A DNA stretch of 64,000 bases from Chelonoidis abingdonii (GCF_003597395.2 NC_133778.1:15439779-15503778); one strand, 5' to 3'. Positions 22,740 through 34,934 are shown, counted from the stretch's first letter. The notes: generated by a model not told the origin, from the sequence alone. Numbers and translations are program-made.

Positions 22740-24260
22740 CCCTCTCTTCTTGAATACTGTAGAGGATTTACAGTCAGATGAATGCAGCTAATGGCAAAAC
22801 AACATGGAAGGAAGAGTCATGCTGACAATGCTGCAGAGGGTACCTAAGGTGGCTGCTTACAGAGCAAGATCTATGGGACAGTGATCTGTTGATCCCATGG
22901 ATTTCAGGCTGTCTGAAAAATGGTTGCCCCACTCCCAGACCAATATACTCTGCTGTCTGCTCCACCTCCAACAGGGGTTATGTGGAAGCCACATGAGCTT
23001 GTCCTTTTATGGCATATTAAATTGTAGTGCTATCACTCTAAAAGGTCAGAGGCTTTCATAGTCCTACTTGCAGACTAGGGGGGCTCTGTAGGGAAGAATG
23101 CAAGCAGCAGTTGGTTTTGTAGGCAGGCTAGAGTAAGGCGGGGTAGGGTGAGTTGAGTCTCTGTCTTAGGGAACAGCCTGCTTTGTGTCTCTGTTTTATC
23201 ATTCTGAGTTCTAAGAAATAAAGTAGTGTCAGGCTTTACCTTCCAGTGAGAGTATTTCCTGTGATTATCTAACTTGTCTGCCATGAACATACTAATGGGA
23301 GGATGGAGTTAAAACTCATGAACTTCCTTCTAGTCTAACTGAATGCGCTTCAGATATAGTGAAAAACATGTCAATGGCACAGTGGCAGAAGGAGTCTACA
23401 AAGACCAGTTCCACAAAAGAGCTATTTAACATAAACTGAACCCAGACTGCTGAAATACATCTTGACATTTCCCCGGAAACATGCCAGCAGCTTTGAGCTC
23501 AAGTACTTCTTGAGACTTTGTGTCAAAGCATAATAAAAACTCTAATAGTGTAATTTGTTAAAGAGGAAGTAGATTCCACAGGGAAGTATTGACAATCATA
23601 CATAAAATGAGATTTGGAATAGGTTGGGTTGCCTCTTCGAATGTGCAGAAGGAGTAACATTCAAATGAATATACATTTAAAGTGACCATGTCAACCTTTC
23701 TCTGTAGCCTTTTTTAGAATGGGCTGAATCCTCTTCTACATCATGGCCCTTCCTTATGGGATTTCTAAGAGCCTACATTGTTGAACAGCCAATGTTAGGG
23801 CTGGTGACCCATCATCTTTATTGCAAGGCATGACTGTTCTACGTACTCCTCACTTTCTGTCCACGTTGCCATATTGATACAGCCAGTGTCTTGTGGCTCA
23901 TCAAACAAGCTATTTATCTAATGATACCGTCAGCTCTAACTTTCCCTCATAACTTGTAGGCCCTGTTCGCCATCCTCAGCAAATAATTACCACCATCCCC
24001 TAATAGGCAAGGTGGTTGATACAGTTAATTATCTGAATCTATGGCCACACAATAATGCACGGTGTGTTTCAACTGCAATATCTGATTGTATTGCACCAAT
24101 TGCAAAAACTAGTCTCAGTCTGTGGCAATGGAGGTTGAGAGCAGCACACATAATTAAACTGGTAAACACAAACCCCTTGCTTAGTAGAAGCTGCTGGGGA
24201 GAATTTCAAACCACCTGGACAAAAGTGAAGTAGTCCACCCAACATCTACCCTTAAAATTA
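22740..24260. other. Stretch with no recognisable gene
   Basis: No gene or named repeat. Open frames of 65-73 codons have no motifs. Confidence 0.4.
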
Positions 24261-24264
24261 ACAT

Positions 24265-25158
24265 TGTGGCAGAGCTGGTCAGGTACAGAGGGAGTTACGT
24301 GTTCCAAAAAGATGGCATTGTCAGACACTCCCAGTGTGGTGCTCTGCTCTGTTCAATGTTGATATCAGTCGGCTGCATGTGTGTGTTCCCTCTGTGTGCT
24401 GCCTCGGCTCTGTGAAGATAGCTGACACAGCAGACCCGAAGAGACCCCCCAATGACCACAGACTCTAGTAAGGTACGAAGGCACGTCGAGCCAGGTTTAT
24501 TGTTGAAAAGAAACAGTCTCCAGCTTTCCCTGGCATAGAAGTCCAAGGTGATGCTAAGGTGCTGCTAGCTAGTACATATATGCTCCCTGACAATGAACTC
24601 AGTTCAGTCAGCGGTGAGACTTTCCATTGCCCCCTAGGCTGGACAAAGACATCCACTCAGAGGTGCATACTTATACAGAGGTACAAACAAGTTACACATC
24701 ACTCCTGGCGTATTGAGGTGCAACCCCTCTACGTAGCAAGGTACAACCCCTCTACGTAGTAAGGTGCCGCCTCTCACCTTGTACATGTTGGTTTGAACAA
24801 AACTCTATCCATCATATTCCCCTTTTGGCCCTGTCATTGGGATGGGTCAGCCTGTTCCTTGTTATCTGTGTGGAGTGTACAAGTATGTGAATGTTCTGAT
24901 ATCTGGTGTCCAGTACCTTTTAGGTATGTCTCTTTTTGCAGCATCAGCCCGTTCCTTGCCAGCTCCTGGGAGCAGGGCCTGCCTCTGGCTCACAGCTTCA
25001 CTTTGCTTTATGTTAGCCAAGTTTTGACCGTTACTTTAGTTCAGGCCTCAGGCCTCATACCGGGCCTCTGATACCTAGGTTTATATCTCAGGGCCTCCTC
25101 TTACTACAGATAGCACAATGGGAATACTCCTGGCTCCCTTAGCTAATGTATTGTCACA
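24265..25158 (-). mobile_element. Antisense LTR with polyadenylation signal
   Basis: On the minus strand it starts TGTGACAATACATTAGC and ends GCTCTGCCACA. The + strand TTTATT at 24496-24501 is a minus-strand AATAAA, followed by a GC-rich U5-like segment, which gives the U3-R-U5 order. A 23-bp tandem pair lies at 24716-24761. A target duplication was not found, so the borders may be off by a few bases. No internal retroviral genes adjoin it. Confidence 0.6.
24716..24761. repeat. Two 23-bp tandem units inside the LTR
   Basis: The units AGGTGCAACCCCTCTACGTA(GCA) and AGGTACAACCCCTCTACGTA(GTA) differ at two positions. In the minus-strand LTR they fall in the presumed U3, where short tandem repeats are common. 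Confidence 0.8.
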
Positions 25159-25164
25159 GTGTAG

Positions 25165-26040
25165 CCCTGAGTAACGTAAACCAACACTCTACCATGCAAG
25201 TGTCTTTTCCGCAATAAATCGTTCTTAGGTAATAAATGTGATGTCATTGAGTAATGTGGCACTTGCACAGAGGGACGGGTCATTCTGTTCTTCTGCCAAC
25301 AGAGGGCAGGACATCCTGAGAGGGAAATACAAGCCAATCACATCAAATTCTGCATAATAAGCAGATGGGCTTCAGTAATAACAGTTCAGGACAATTGAAC
25401 CTCACTTCCTTTTCTGAGTATTAGCTTTCTGCTAATTTCTGCTTTCTGTGATTCTTCTTTTTAAAGAACTCATCCAACTGTCTTTCTCACATTGGGAAGG
25501 CCTCACTTTGAAATGTTTGGACACCCTAGGGATAGGGACAAATCTTCATTCTTCATTGGCCATGGTATATCTTGGCTAGAGTCAGTTGCATATGGTAGTA
25601 ATAATATGCTCATTCACAAGTAAGTGAGGGAACTTGCTGGCTAATCATATATTCAAAAGATCATTTATTGAGCTTTCTCCCATGCTTCTCACTATGGTAA
25701 ACTTCTAATGGGGGCAGAGGGAGTTTTCATCATGAATGTAGCACAAGGGGGAAAAAAAACATACATTTTCTAGCCTGGTCGTTGAGCCTCACAATTGATA
25801 TCCAGTCATAAAAATAAACTGATAGAGATGTCTGGAAACTGCTTTTGTGTGCGTGCTGGACACTGGAGCCCCTAATGAGGAAGGCCTTCTAGTACATGTG
25901 TTCTGTAATACAAAACCCACTAGCGTGAGCACATTAGTGTGGTAGAGAGGAAATAACTAACATTTCTTTGTAACGACTTACCCTGGTGCCACAAGAATTC
26001 CATCTTAGGTATCTATAGGGTCCCCGTTACCTAATATCGG
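25165..26040. other. Stretch with no recognisable gene
   Basis: Nothing recognisable. Confidence 0.4.
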
Positions 26041-26044
26041 AATG

Positions 26045-26235
26045 ACTGTCTTTTAATGTATTTAACCTCACGGCACCTCTGTGAGGTAGGGAAATGCTTT
26101 ATCCCCATTTTACAGATGGGGATCTGAGTCACAGAGAGGCTAAGTGACTTGTCCAAGGTCACACAGCATGTCTGTGGCAGTACAGGAACTTGTGTCTCCC
26201 AAATCCAAAGCTAGTGGCCTACCCACTGGAACATC
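26045..26235 (-). repeat. MIR SINE, antisense, well preserved
   Basis: The + strand shows CCCCATTTTACAGATGGGGA, then GAGGCTAAGTGACTTGTCCA and AGGTCACACAGC, the antisense of the MIR conserved core and 3' region. It is the clearest MIR in the window. MIR is an ancient amniote tRNA-derived SINE. Confidence 0.85.
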
Positions 26236-26239
26236 TGTT

Positions 26240-26940
26240 ACTGTAGAGGTGTAGTGGATTGCACAGCAAAATTAATAGCCAGGAATATAGGCTACCTCAT
26301 GTTGTCAATGCCTATTTCCTTTTGTGAGCTATACATAAGTGAAGGTACACGGCTGCCCATTGGGAAATCTGCTGCTAGGAATGGTTAGTCTTTGTGGTTC
26401 CTGTTTGTAGTAAATTGGTCATTAGGGGGTTACTCAAGCATTATGGGTTGGATCCTTACTTCCTTTTTGGTTGTTGGTGGTTTCCCTCGCTCTGTTTGCA
26501 GTTAAATCAAGTGGCAAGTTCCCAGCCGGCAGTTCTGTAAATAGACTTGCACTGAGCAGTCTCTTTACAAAACTATTGCTCAGCAGGGAGCTTTTGGGTG
26601 TTTTGGTTGCAACAGTTATTGACACACACTCCCCTCTTTAAAGAAGGATTGTCAGCTGTCTTTGCTTCTCTCATGAGTGCAGGTAACAGGATCTTTTCTT
26701 GTACAGGTGTTGACTAACAGACATCTATGTGAATGATAGGCTCGCCTGTCTAACTAAGCAACTGGATGTAATTTAAGTATAAAATTTGCTGCTGCTTTCC
26801 ACTGGGTTTGACAACCAGACAGATTCTGCTCTGCTCAGAACAGCACAAAAGTGAGACGATAATGTGGAATAACGAAGAGGTGGGCAGATAGCATTTGGGT
26901 TAGTGGCCAGCACCACGATACTCATGCCTGCAATAAGCCA
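26240..26940. other. Stretch with no recognisable gene
   Basis: Nothing recognisable. Confidence 0.4.
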
Positions 26941-26945
26941 CGTAA

Positions 26946-27014
26946 GGTGAAATTACAACTCTATTGAAGTCAGTGGGAGTTAGCCATTGACTTCAACAGG
27001 GCCAAGATTTCACC
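26946..27014. repeat. Palindromic MITE-like remnant
   Basis: GGTGAAATTACAACTCTATT at the left pairs with the right arm ending AAGATTTCACC, and CTATTGAAGTCAGTGGGAG pairs with CATTGACTTCAACAG. Short near-palindromes of this kind with a TTGAAGTCAATGG core are widespread in amniote genomes. It is imperfect and old. Confidence 0.55.
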
Positions 27015-27299
27015 CATTTGATGTTATAACTTCACAGCTAGTGTGTCACAGTTTGCTGGGTATTTTTTTTTCGATTCCATTCTGCAGGGCTGTGTTTATA
27101 AGTGCAGGAGCTCACAATTGTGCCTACGAGCACCCTCAAGCTTTCCTGTAGACTGTTTCTCATTCATAGTGTCCTCTCTGAAGTAATCCATAGAGCAACA
27201 GGCCTTTTTTTTCCTTCTGGTCAGCCTTTGAGACTCATCTCTGCCATGATGCCTGTGGTAAGTTTCAAAATAAGAAACAGGCCTGCCAGGAGTATGTTG

Positions 27300-27415
27300 T
27301 TATTCATTACTGTTTTTGTGGTAGCACCTACCACGCGCTAGACATTGCCAGATGTTCAAGAATGTCCAGATGTTCAAGAGACTGGCCCCACCCTGAAGAA
27401 CTCAGTCTAATGACA
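27300..27415. repeat. MIR/CORE-like fragment
   Basis: GTGGTAGCACCTACCACGCG, CTAGACATTGCC and GGCCCCACCCTGAAGAACTC resemble the repeat carrying tagcacctagcac and ccctgccccaaagagctt. There is an internal 15-bp near-duplication of CCAGATGTTCAAGA. Confidence 0.45.
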
Positions 27416-27689
27416 TAACTGATGTCTTGTTTGTTCAGTTAAGGCTGCTCAGTGAGAACAATGTGCTGACTTATCACATCCTTTGCAAAATCCCAGCACT
27501 TACTCTGTTCGTTGACTTTGTGTTAAAGGGCCTTGGAAATTGTACAGTGTGTGTGTATGTAATTCTTCTGTCTTCATCAACGACAAAGAAATGCATATTT
27601 CATCACACCACCCTTAACACTGATGGAAGCTAAATTTATCTTCCCAGTAACGTCAACAGACCCTCTCAGAAGTCCAGAGAGGCCCGGGT

Positions 27690-30600
27690 CACTTCCAGAT
27701 TTTGAGCCCCCTAACCATAATAAAAAAAAAATGACACATGAAAACAAAGTAAGATACCAAAAAATCAGACATAGTTTGAATATTTTTATTTAACAAATAC
27801 TTTTCTAGCTTTTTTATATACAAATGGCCTAATTATTGAGGAGAAAGCTCTTTTGTGCAATGTCACTGTTGGTATTAAGCGTGGTGAGGCCATTCAAACA
27901 CTCTTGTCCCTAGTTGAACAGTGATAGTTCTTTACCTGCTTCAACATGTTGAAGGTGCATTCACCTGAAGCCACTGATGCAGGCAAACTGACAAAAATAC
28001 ACAACGCAATTGTGATATTAGGAAACACCCCAGAGAGTCCAAGTTTGAGTATTTCTTGAAGCAATTCCTTTGGCTTGCAATGCAATTTAAAGTTTGTGGA
28101 ATATATTCATTTGAGGAAGATGTCCTCATCACTGAGATCTTTTGAGATTTGTTTGTTGTACTATTGCTGAAATTGTTCAGCTGCAGGAAGTAGATCTTCA
28201 TTACTCAGTCTGTTGAGCTGCCAAAGAAACCACAAAAGGGTACATATTAGTCGCAGTGACTCAAATCAACCTGATTGAATAGTTTTTGCCAGCGCTTCCC
28301 TGCCTAAGGGTTGACACCATAGACCTCTTGCCAGTGCTCCTCTGCCTATGGGTTAGAGCTATAAACTGCTTACAGGCCCTGCCTAGGGCCTCATGATCAT
28401 TGGGAGTTAATGCAATTATAAAGGTCAAGATGCTGCACCTACTCTGCTAATTCCCCCAACCATAGGCTGTGATCCTGGTGACGTACTGAGGTGGTGTGCC
28501 TCTCTCCAACCCAAAGGGGGAGGGATGACTGCACCCCCACTACAGGGGGATATAACAGAGGTCTATAAAATCATGACTAGTGTGGAGAAAGTAAATAGGG
28601 AAGTGTTAGTTACACCTTCTCATAAGAACTAGGAGTCACGAAATAAAATTAATAGGCAGCAGGTTTAAAACAAAGAAAAGGAAGTTCTTCACGCAGCGCA
28701 TAGTCAACCTGTGGAACTCTTTGCCAGAGGATGTTGTAAATGCCAAGACTATAACAGGGTTCAAAAAAGAACTAGATAAATTCATGGAGGATAGGTCCAT
28801 CAATGGCTGTTAGCCAGGATGGGAAAGGATGGTGTCCCTAGCCTCTGATTGCCAGAAGCTGGAAACGGGCAACAGGGGATGGATCACTTGATTACCTGTT
28901 GTGTTCATTCCCTCTGGGACACCTGGCACTGGCCACTGTCGGAAGACAGGATACTGGGCTAGACGGACCTTTGGTCTGACCTAGTATGGCCATTCTTATG
29001 CTCCTGTGTCAATGATGACAAGGAAGACATTGACCCTATAATTCTGCTTGGCATCACATTCAGTAGGTAAGTTGCGATTGGTGGAGAACTCAGATGAAAT
29101 GCCAATATTCTGTACTACTAATTTGGACTCAGTCAAAATCACATCCGATTGTTCATGAATCTGTTGAATGTCATTGATAAGACTTTCAATGTTATCCCTC
29201 TCAAGGTCAAGTGTAGCATTGAGTGCTTCAGTTACCAGATTAATTTGGTGGATCATTGTAAGTAGCTTCATCCACAAAGATGACATCAGAATGCATTCAA
29301 ATTTGGACATGTGCTTCTGAATAGACTGAAGTTCAGTTTGAGCCTGTGCAGTGAGATTGAGAGATTCAAGCTCATTTAAAGCCTTTCTCACTTAATTCAA
29401 ATGCTGCGCAACTGGTTGAACACCATCAATCCATGCAGACCATCAAGTTTTGGACATCCCACGCAATGAAACAGGAAGATATTGCTTCAGAATTTCCACC
29501 TTTGTGGACTGCTACTGAAGAGATTGGAACTGTTCAGCAAATGTACAAAGTAATTGCCTTCTTTCATGATTTAGCCCAATCAACACCTCTGAGGTTTAAT
29601 GTGTGGTTTCCACAGCTGGAGAAAATAGTTTGAATTATGCTCAAGCAGGACTGCTGGTACATCTTTGTATTTCCCAGTCATATTAGATCCATTGTCCTAG
29701 GCTTGACCAATGCAGAATTGAAAAATCTAACTTAAAACCTTCTAGAATTGCTAGTGCTTGAGCAGCAATTTCTTTTCCAGTTTTTCTTGTGAAATTATCA
29801 AACAAAATAAACCTTTCTTCAACTGAAAGATTGTAGACAGCTCAAAATTTAATATATTGAATAACCATAGTAGTCTGTTCCTTGAGAACAATCTGGAGTG
29901 GCACCAACAATTAAAAAATACTTGGCATTTTGAATCTCATTAAGAATTGTTGTTTGTACAAATGACCCACATAGCTCAAACTCGTTTTGTATGCGTATGG
30001 AGAGATAATGGACTTGTATGCACTTTTGTTTCTTTTGCAATTCTAGAACACATTCAACACACTCTGATAAGTGGGTCATATTTGCCGAGGAGCTCAACTA
30101 CGCCTAGAAAGTTTTCATTTGCACGATCACCAATATGTTGACTGGAACCAAAGAGGGCCGATCCCCACTAGAAAGGAAAAGGATGACATTCAGGATGGGC
30201 TCAAGAAGTTTTACCAGTTTATTACTTTCTTTAGAGAGTTCAGTCAAGAGTAATTTCTCAACTGAACTTTCAGCTGATGCTGCCCTACTGGTATAATATA
30301 ACAGGCTGAGCTGAAGACAAAGCTACCATATGGAGTTGATAATGAGGAATTCTCACACATAAATAATTCCTTAGTCAATTAGATGTAAAACTATAATGAC
30401 ACTAAAATGTAACAATTCTCTACCTTTTAACATGCACTTGTTCCAGCACCAGCCACTAGTAGTGGTTTGTTTATATAATCAGCTGATCTGAAAGGACACA
30501 TTCATCATGGTCTAATCGTGTGCCATGAGAACCGATATATTTTTGTTAATATTTATGAACATTTTTAACTCTCATATGACAAAGTCTATATCAGTTAACA

Positions 30601-30820
30601 AAAAAAATGTCTTTTTCCAAATCACCTCTTATTTGCTTACATTTGCTCTAAGCTGAGAGTGTGTGTCACATTTTAGTCCGAGAGGGATGCGCATAAAAAC
30701 AAGTTGTAAAACGTATGAAATGACAAAAAATTAATGTGTCCAAATTTGAGGCCTCCTTTGAGCTTGAGGCCCAGGCCAAATGTCCCTCCTGGGCACCTCC
30801 TCGGATTGGCCCTGAATGTC
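27690..30820 (-). pseudogene. ZMYM1-like hAT transposase wreck, interrupted by CR1
   Basis: On the minus strand, blocks appear in the right order for a hAT transposase of the TTF/ZMYM1-like type. At 30140-29850 lies the DUF4371-like part, with LSIRIQNEFELCGSF and LNEIQNAKYFLIVGATPDCS, followed by a frameshift into KEQTTMVIQYI. At 29391-28996 is a middle, leucine-rich segment. At 28085-27894 is the C-terminal hAT dimerisation block, with VFPNITIALCIFVSLPASVA and SGECTFNMLKQVKNY (compare the usual LPVTVASAERSFSKLKLIKNYL). A + strand CR1 fragment (28555-29003) sits between the last two blocks. Frameshifts, stops and a further frameshift upstream near 30110 show it is dead. GGATTGGCCCTG near 30807-30818 may be a terminal repeat, but a matching left end was not convincing, so the borders are approximate. 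No activity is implied. Confidence 0.7.
28555..29003 (+). mobile_element. CR1 LINE 3' fragment nested in transposase wreck
   Basis: It reads ATAACAGAGGTCTATAAAAT and ATGACTAGTGTGGAGAAAGT, the end of ORF2, then GGCAGCAGGTTTAAAACAAA, AGGAAGTTCTTCACGCAGCG, and a 3' end GGATACTGGGCTAGACGGAC to CCATTCTTATG. This is the canonical turtle CR1 tail in sense orientation. It is 5'-truncated and lies within the hAT remnant, so it inserted later. Confidence 0.9.
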
Positions 30821-30965
30821 AAAATATAAATAAAACAATTGTGAAAATACTCCTTCCAAATTATATATTCACGTACATAACTGGACTGAAATGCAAGTCC
30901 ACATACACACATACATTTTAACATTGTACACTTATCCTATTAATTTGGATATTTGTATTGCGGTG

Positions 30966-31718
30966 TGTAGTGGTACAGGTGACCCACTCCAGCAGGGCGT
31001 GGGGCAGAAGCAGCCAAGGAGGCTGTGGAAACCTGCAGCTAATTAGGGCGAGGCTTGTTAGGAGCCAGATAGGAGGCAGCTGCTGGGGCAGCCCAGATAT
31101 AAGGAGTTGCCCAGCAGAGTAGAGGGGAGTCTTTCCCTGACAAGCAAGGGAGGAGGACTGGCTCTCAAGGATAGCACCTGGGATAGAGCAGTGCTGGGCA
31201 GGCTCAGGAGAGTGGAGGGTGAACTCTGGCCTGTGACCTGCTAAGCTGCAGGCCCCTGCCAGAAAGGGCCAAGAAAGTACAAGAGCCAAGGGGAAGTGGC
31301 CCTGGAATGATAGGCAGACAAGCAGAGAGAAGGAGGGCAGAGAGGCTGCCACTAGAGGGTCCCTGGGTCAGGACCCAGAGTAGCAGGCGGGCCTGGGTCC
31401 CCACCCTTCTTCCTTGCCCTGCATCAGGCCATAGAGAAGCATGGCCAATACAGACTGCAACTTGCCCCTGAAGTGAGGGGCTAGACATTGGGTTGTGGTT
31501 GGCCTCTGTGGCAGGTGCAAGCCAAAGGACTGCTGTGACCCCCAGAAGGGAGGTGAGAAAGACACCACCGAGTAGGGGAGCAACGCAAGTCCGAAACAGT
31601 GGAGTAGAGCAGACAATGGGCAAGACACCACCCGCAGAGGGTGCTCCAGAGCTGGACTGAGCTAATTCTCGAAGCAACCAGCAGGAGGTGCCAGTGGTGG
31701 TGAGTCCACGCCGTTACA
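30966..31718 (+). mobile_element. Probable solo LTR related to the one at 45581
   Basis: It starts TGTAGTGGTACAGGTGACCC and ends CACGCCGTTACA. It shares an internal block (GGCCAATACAGACTGCAACT then TGCCCC and GGGGCTAGA) and an end block (CCAGCAGG, GGTGAGTC) with the LTR at 45581-46203. ATATAAGG near 31098 is a TATA-like box. Five-base flanks agree at only 3 of 5. The 144- and 157-codon open frames on the minus strand are shadows of its GC-rich sequence. Confidence 0.6.
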
Positions 31719-31889
31719 AGATGGCATGTGTAAGCCACATTCATGAAGCAGGACCCCACTGGACTAGTCACTGTACAAATACAGAACAGAAATTCTCTGC
31801 TCCAATGAACTTAGTCTTAAAGAATGCAACATTATTCTCAAGAAACAACAAATACATGTCCTCTGCCATTAATTTTACTGTCGACTGAT

Positions 31890-33490
31890 AAACATATTTC
31901 AATGATATTTTTCACTTTAACGGTATCCCTTAAAGAGAAACTCTTGAGATACCAAAATCAAGGTAACAAAAATAATACTTAGAAAATACATGGATCAGAG
32001 TTAAGGTTGTTGTGATGAAATATGGATTTCATTGTACTTGATGAGAATGCCTGGGCTATGTAAGATTTGTGATGTCCTTAACTATTCATTTCTTTGCTCT
32101 TCTGTGCATGAACTTTGCAAGTAATAAGATAGGTAGGGCTGGGCAAAAGTTTTAGCAAATAGATTTTTGTATTGTTCCAAAATTCATTTTTTGGGGACTC
32201 AAACTATTTACAAATTCAGGTTGAATTCAATGAATAGTTTCCCCTTAACAAACAAACAAACAAACAAACAAACATATTTTTTAATTGAAATATTAAGTTT
32301 TGACTTTTTCAATTTTTCATTTTGAAATTCCATTTTATTTTCCTATTTTGACTAATTTAAAAAAAAAAACCCACAAAGGATGAAATACACCTGAAAATGA
32401 CTGAACTGAAACAAAAAGCTCAAAGTTGTTTCAAGTCAACTGAAATGTTTTGGTTAATTAGAAATGACATCTAATTGAGGTTTTTCATTCAACAAAAATT
32501 TTGGGGGGATGGGAGAAGCAAGGTTTCTGGTGTAATCAAACCAGATTGTGTGTTGGGTGTTTTTGGTTGGTTTGTGATTGGAGAGCACCTCCAAATCGAA
32601 GAATCTGTCATTATAGCTGAGTGGTGAGCAAACTGTCATTCAGCCTCTCTTTTTAAATAACTTTTTTCTTTTGCTTTTGGAATTTCACTTTTTATGATGC
32701 CTTCATATAACCTGTCAATGCTCAAGTCTCTGAATCTTCTCCCTGGGGGGCTTATTTAACATTTACGTTTGAATTATAAATATCTGACTATAATTGTTAC
32801 AGGAAAACAATTATTCTAAAGCACTTAAGCAATCCCTTAGGTTGCTCTTCCATATATTTTTCACTACAGTCGATATATATGTCCAGTGATTTACAACTTT
32901 CAGAAATGCTTTTTCATTCCAGTTGCTAATAGATGTATGGCCCAAACAAGTAAAAAGTTATCCCGTCTGGAATGGGAAACTTCTTAATATATTATATTTT
33001 TAAGGACAAAAATTAAAGGGGAATTTGTAGATACTGAATTTCTAATGTAGTTTTTTTGATGGACTGTCTGAGGCCTCCATTTTGCAAAACCTTGCATATG
33101 TGATCAACTCCATACATGCTGATGGATAATGCTTATTTACTGAGTTTTTTTTTGCTGTGATTATGCTTTCTTTTGGGAAGTTTAAAAATGTGGTGATAGG
33201 GTGAGGGGAAACTTTTTGTCTCTGCTTTTCTATTCCACTCCTAGTGCTAAAGAAGTGAACATAACCATTTTTGACTAAACATTCCAAAAATTGCATCCCT
33301 CAACAGAGACCAGGGACGGAAGGTTTCTGCCTAAGCTCGCAACACTTCGAAACTTTCGCAACTTAACAGGGAGTGTTCAAATATAATAGATCTGCCAGCC
33401 TTAATTTATAGTGGCTTTTTTGCACTTGAGTTACAATTCTTATTATATTGTGTTCACGGCTATTCGTATAGTTTAAAAAAATACTATAGT
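31890..33490. other. AT-rich stretch with simple repeat
   Basis: No gene. A pure ACAA run lies at 32247-32274. AGGGCTGGGCAAAAGTTTTA at 32136 resembles the end of a common turtle DNA repeat, but no partner end was found. Confidence 0.45.
32247..32274. repeat. (ACAA)n microsatellite
   Basis: About seven uninterrupted 4-bp units, flanked by AT-rich sequence. Confidence 0.95.
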
Positions 33491-33498
33491 ATGCTAAG

Positions 33499-33853
33499 CA
33501 GGGCCGGCTTCAGGCACCAGCATTCCAAGCTGGTGCTTGGGGCAGCAGTGTGCAAGGGGCAGCAGTCCCTGTTGTTTTGCCCCCAAGCAGCACGCTAAAT
33601 TGCCGCTGTGGGTAGCTGGGGCAGTCCATGCGCCGTTAGGGCGGCAGGCACTTTTCCATGGTAGCGGCAATTTGGCTGCAGCTTCTATGTTTAGCTGTCC
33701 ACGGGGGCTTCAGCTAAACCTAGAAGCTGCGGCCGAATTGCCGCTGCTGTGGAAACGTGCCTGCCACCCTGAGGGCACACGGACTGCCCCCGCTGCCCGT
33801 GGTGGCAATTTGTCGCGCTGCTTGGGGCGGTGAAAACTGTAGAGCCAGCCCTG
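33499..33853. mobile_element. Complete fold-back hAT MITE with perfect target duplication
   Basis: The 355-bp element opens CAGGGCCGGCTTCAGGCACC and closes GAGCCAGCCCTG. It is flanked on both sides by the identical 8-mer ATGCTAAG (33491-33498 and 33854-33861), the hAT hallmark. Its middle is a long hairpin: arm 33643-33697 (GCGGCAATTTGGCTGCAGCT and on) pairs with 33711-33765 (AGCTGCGGCCGAATTGCCGC). No coding capacity. The open frames through it are shadows. Confidence 0.93.
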
Positions 33854-34439
33854 ATGCTAAGGGATCCTATAGCTTAATACCTCAAGACTACTCTTATAAG
33901 ATTGAAATAAATGTGCAGATTAACTGGAAAAATACCTCCCCTCCAAAAACCAAAGTGAATGTAATATTTAGTTTGACACCACTTTTTGCAGATGACTCAG
34001 TATTGTCTAGTCAGCCATCACACATATGATGTAGCTTCCAGCCCTATGGGACAGCGTTGGTTGTACAGTCATATGCATTCTGTTACTTAATCTGGAACAA
34101 GACAAGTATTTCCCTGAACTCCAGGCTTGTTAGTCAATAGCAAGAACATCTCCATTCATTATGGACTGAGTTTGACTTAGCTATTGTGCCTTTGTGTGTA
34201 ATTTCCTAGTCTTTAAAAAACAACAAAAAAATAAACAAATTCCACTATATGGTATCATATTGACAACCCCATTAGTCACCAGTAGGGTTAGGAGCTTTAG
34301 ATCTCCCACACTGAGCTCTGCTACCTGAGCTCGTGAAATAACTGACGGAAGTAATAGGTTGTCATCCTCTGTGTGGACCAGCACTAAAGTGGGGTTGGGA
34401 CACCTTGCCAATGAATTTCACATTTATTTGTTGACAACA

Positions 34440-34930
34440 GAAGAATGGAGAGACTCGGGAATCATGGGTTCCATTCCAGCCTCTGGAGAGGAGTGTGCTG
34501 TAGGGGATGCAGACCCTTGTGACTATTTCCCCCCAACATTTACCCCCTTCTTCCCTGGATGCTTCGACCTTTCCCTCTTGCAGTCCTGTCTCTTCCTTAC
34601 TGCTGGCTCCCAGTCCTATTCTCCTCACTTTTGCAGTCTGTCTCCACTCCTCAGGTTTCTCATCTCTGTCCCAGAGTCCTTGCCTACCCTGTCCCAGTTT
34701 TCCCCAGCTCCTCATCTGACAAACTAGCAGTATCAGTTTTCATTTCCCTCTATCAGGCTCCAGTCTCCCCCTGCTCCAGGTCCTTGTCCCTCTCTATTCA
34801 ACCTGCTCTCCCTCTATTTCCAGCTCTAATCTCCTGTGCATTTGAATCTGATAGCTGCTTCCTCCTCCTCCTTATCACTGCCTGGGCATCAGCAAGAAGG
34901 CACTGAGAGCACAGCAGAGACAGTCTCCCT
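34440..34930 (+). repeat. SINE-like head plus long pyrimidine-rich tract
   Basis: GAGACTCGGGAATCATGGGT followed by TCCATTCCAGCCTCTGG resembles a tRNA-type B box region of a reptile repeat. From about 34525 to 34880 the + strand is strongly pyrimidine-rich (for example CCCCCTTCTTCCCTGG and CCAGCTCTAATCTCCTG). Open frames on both strands come from the biased composition. Confidence 0.4.
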
Positions 34931-34934
34931 GCTC

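Noticed and set aside
31204..31677. 157- and 144-codon minus-strand open frames
   Set aside because: They lie inside a GC-rich LTR, in several overlapping frames, and show no retroviral or cellular domain. Composition explains them.
34359..34727. 122-codon + strand frame rich in S, P, L and F
   Set aside because: Both strands and three frames are open because of a pyrimidine-biased tract, so it is not evidence of coding.
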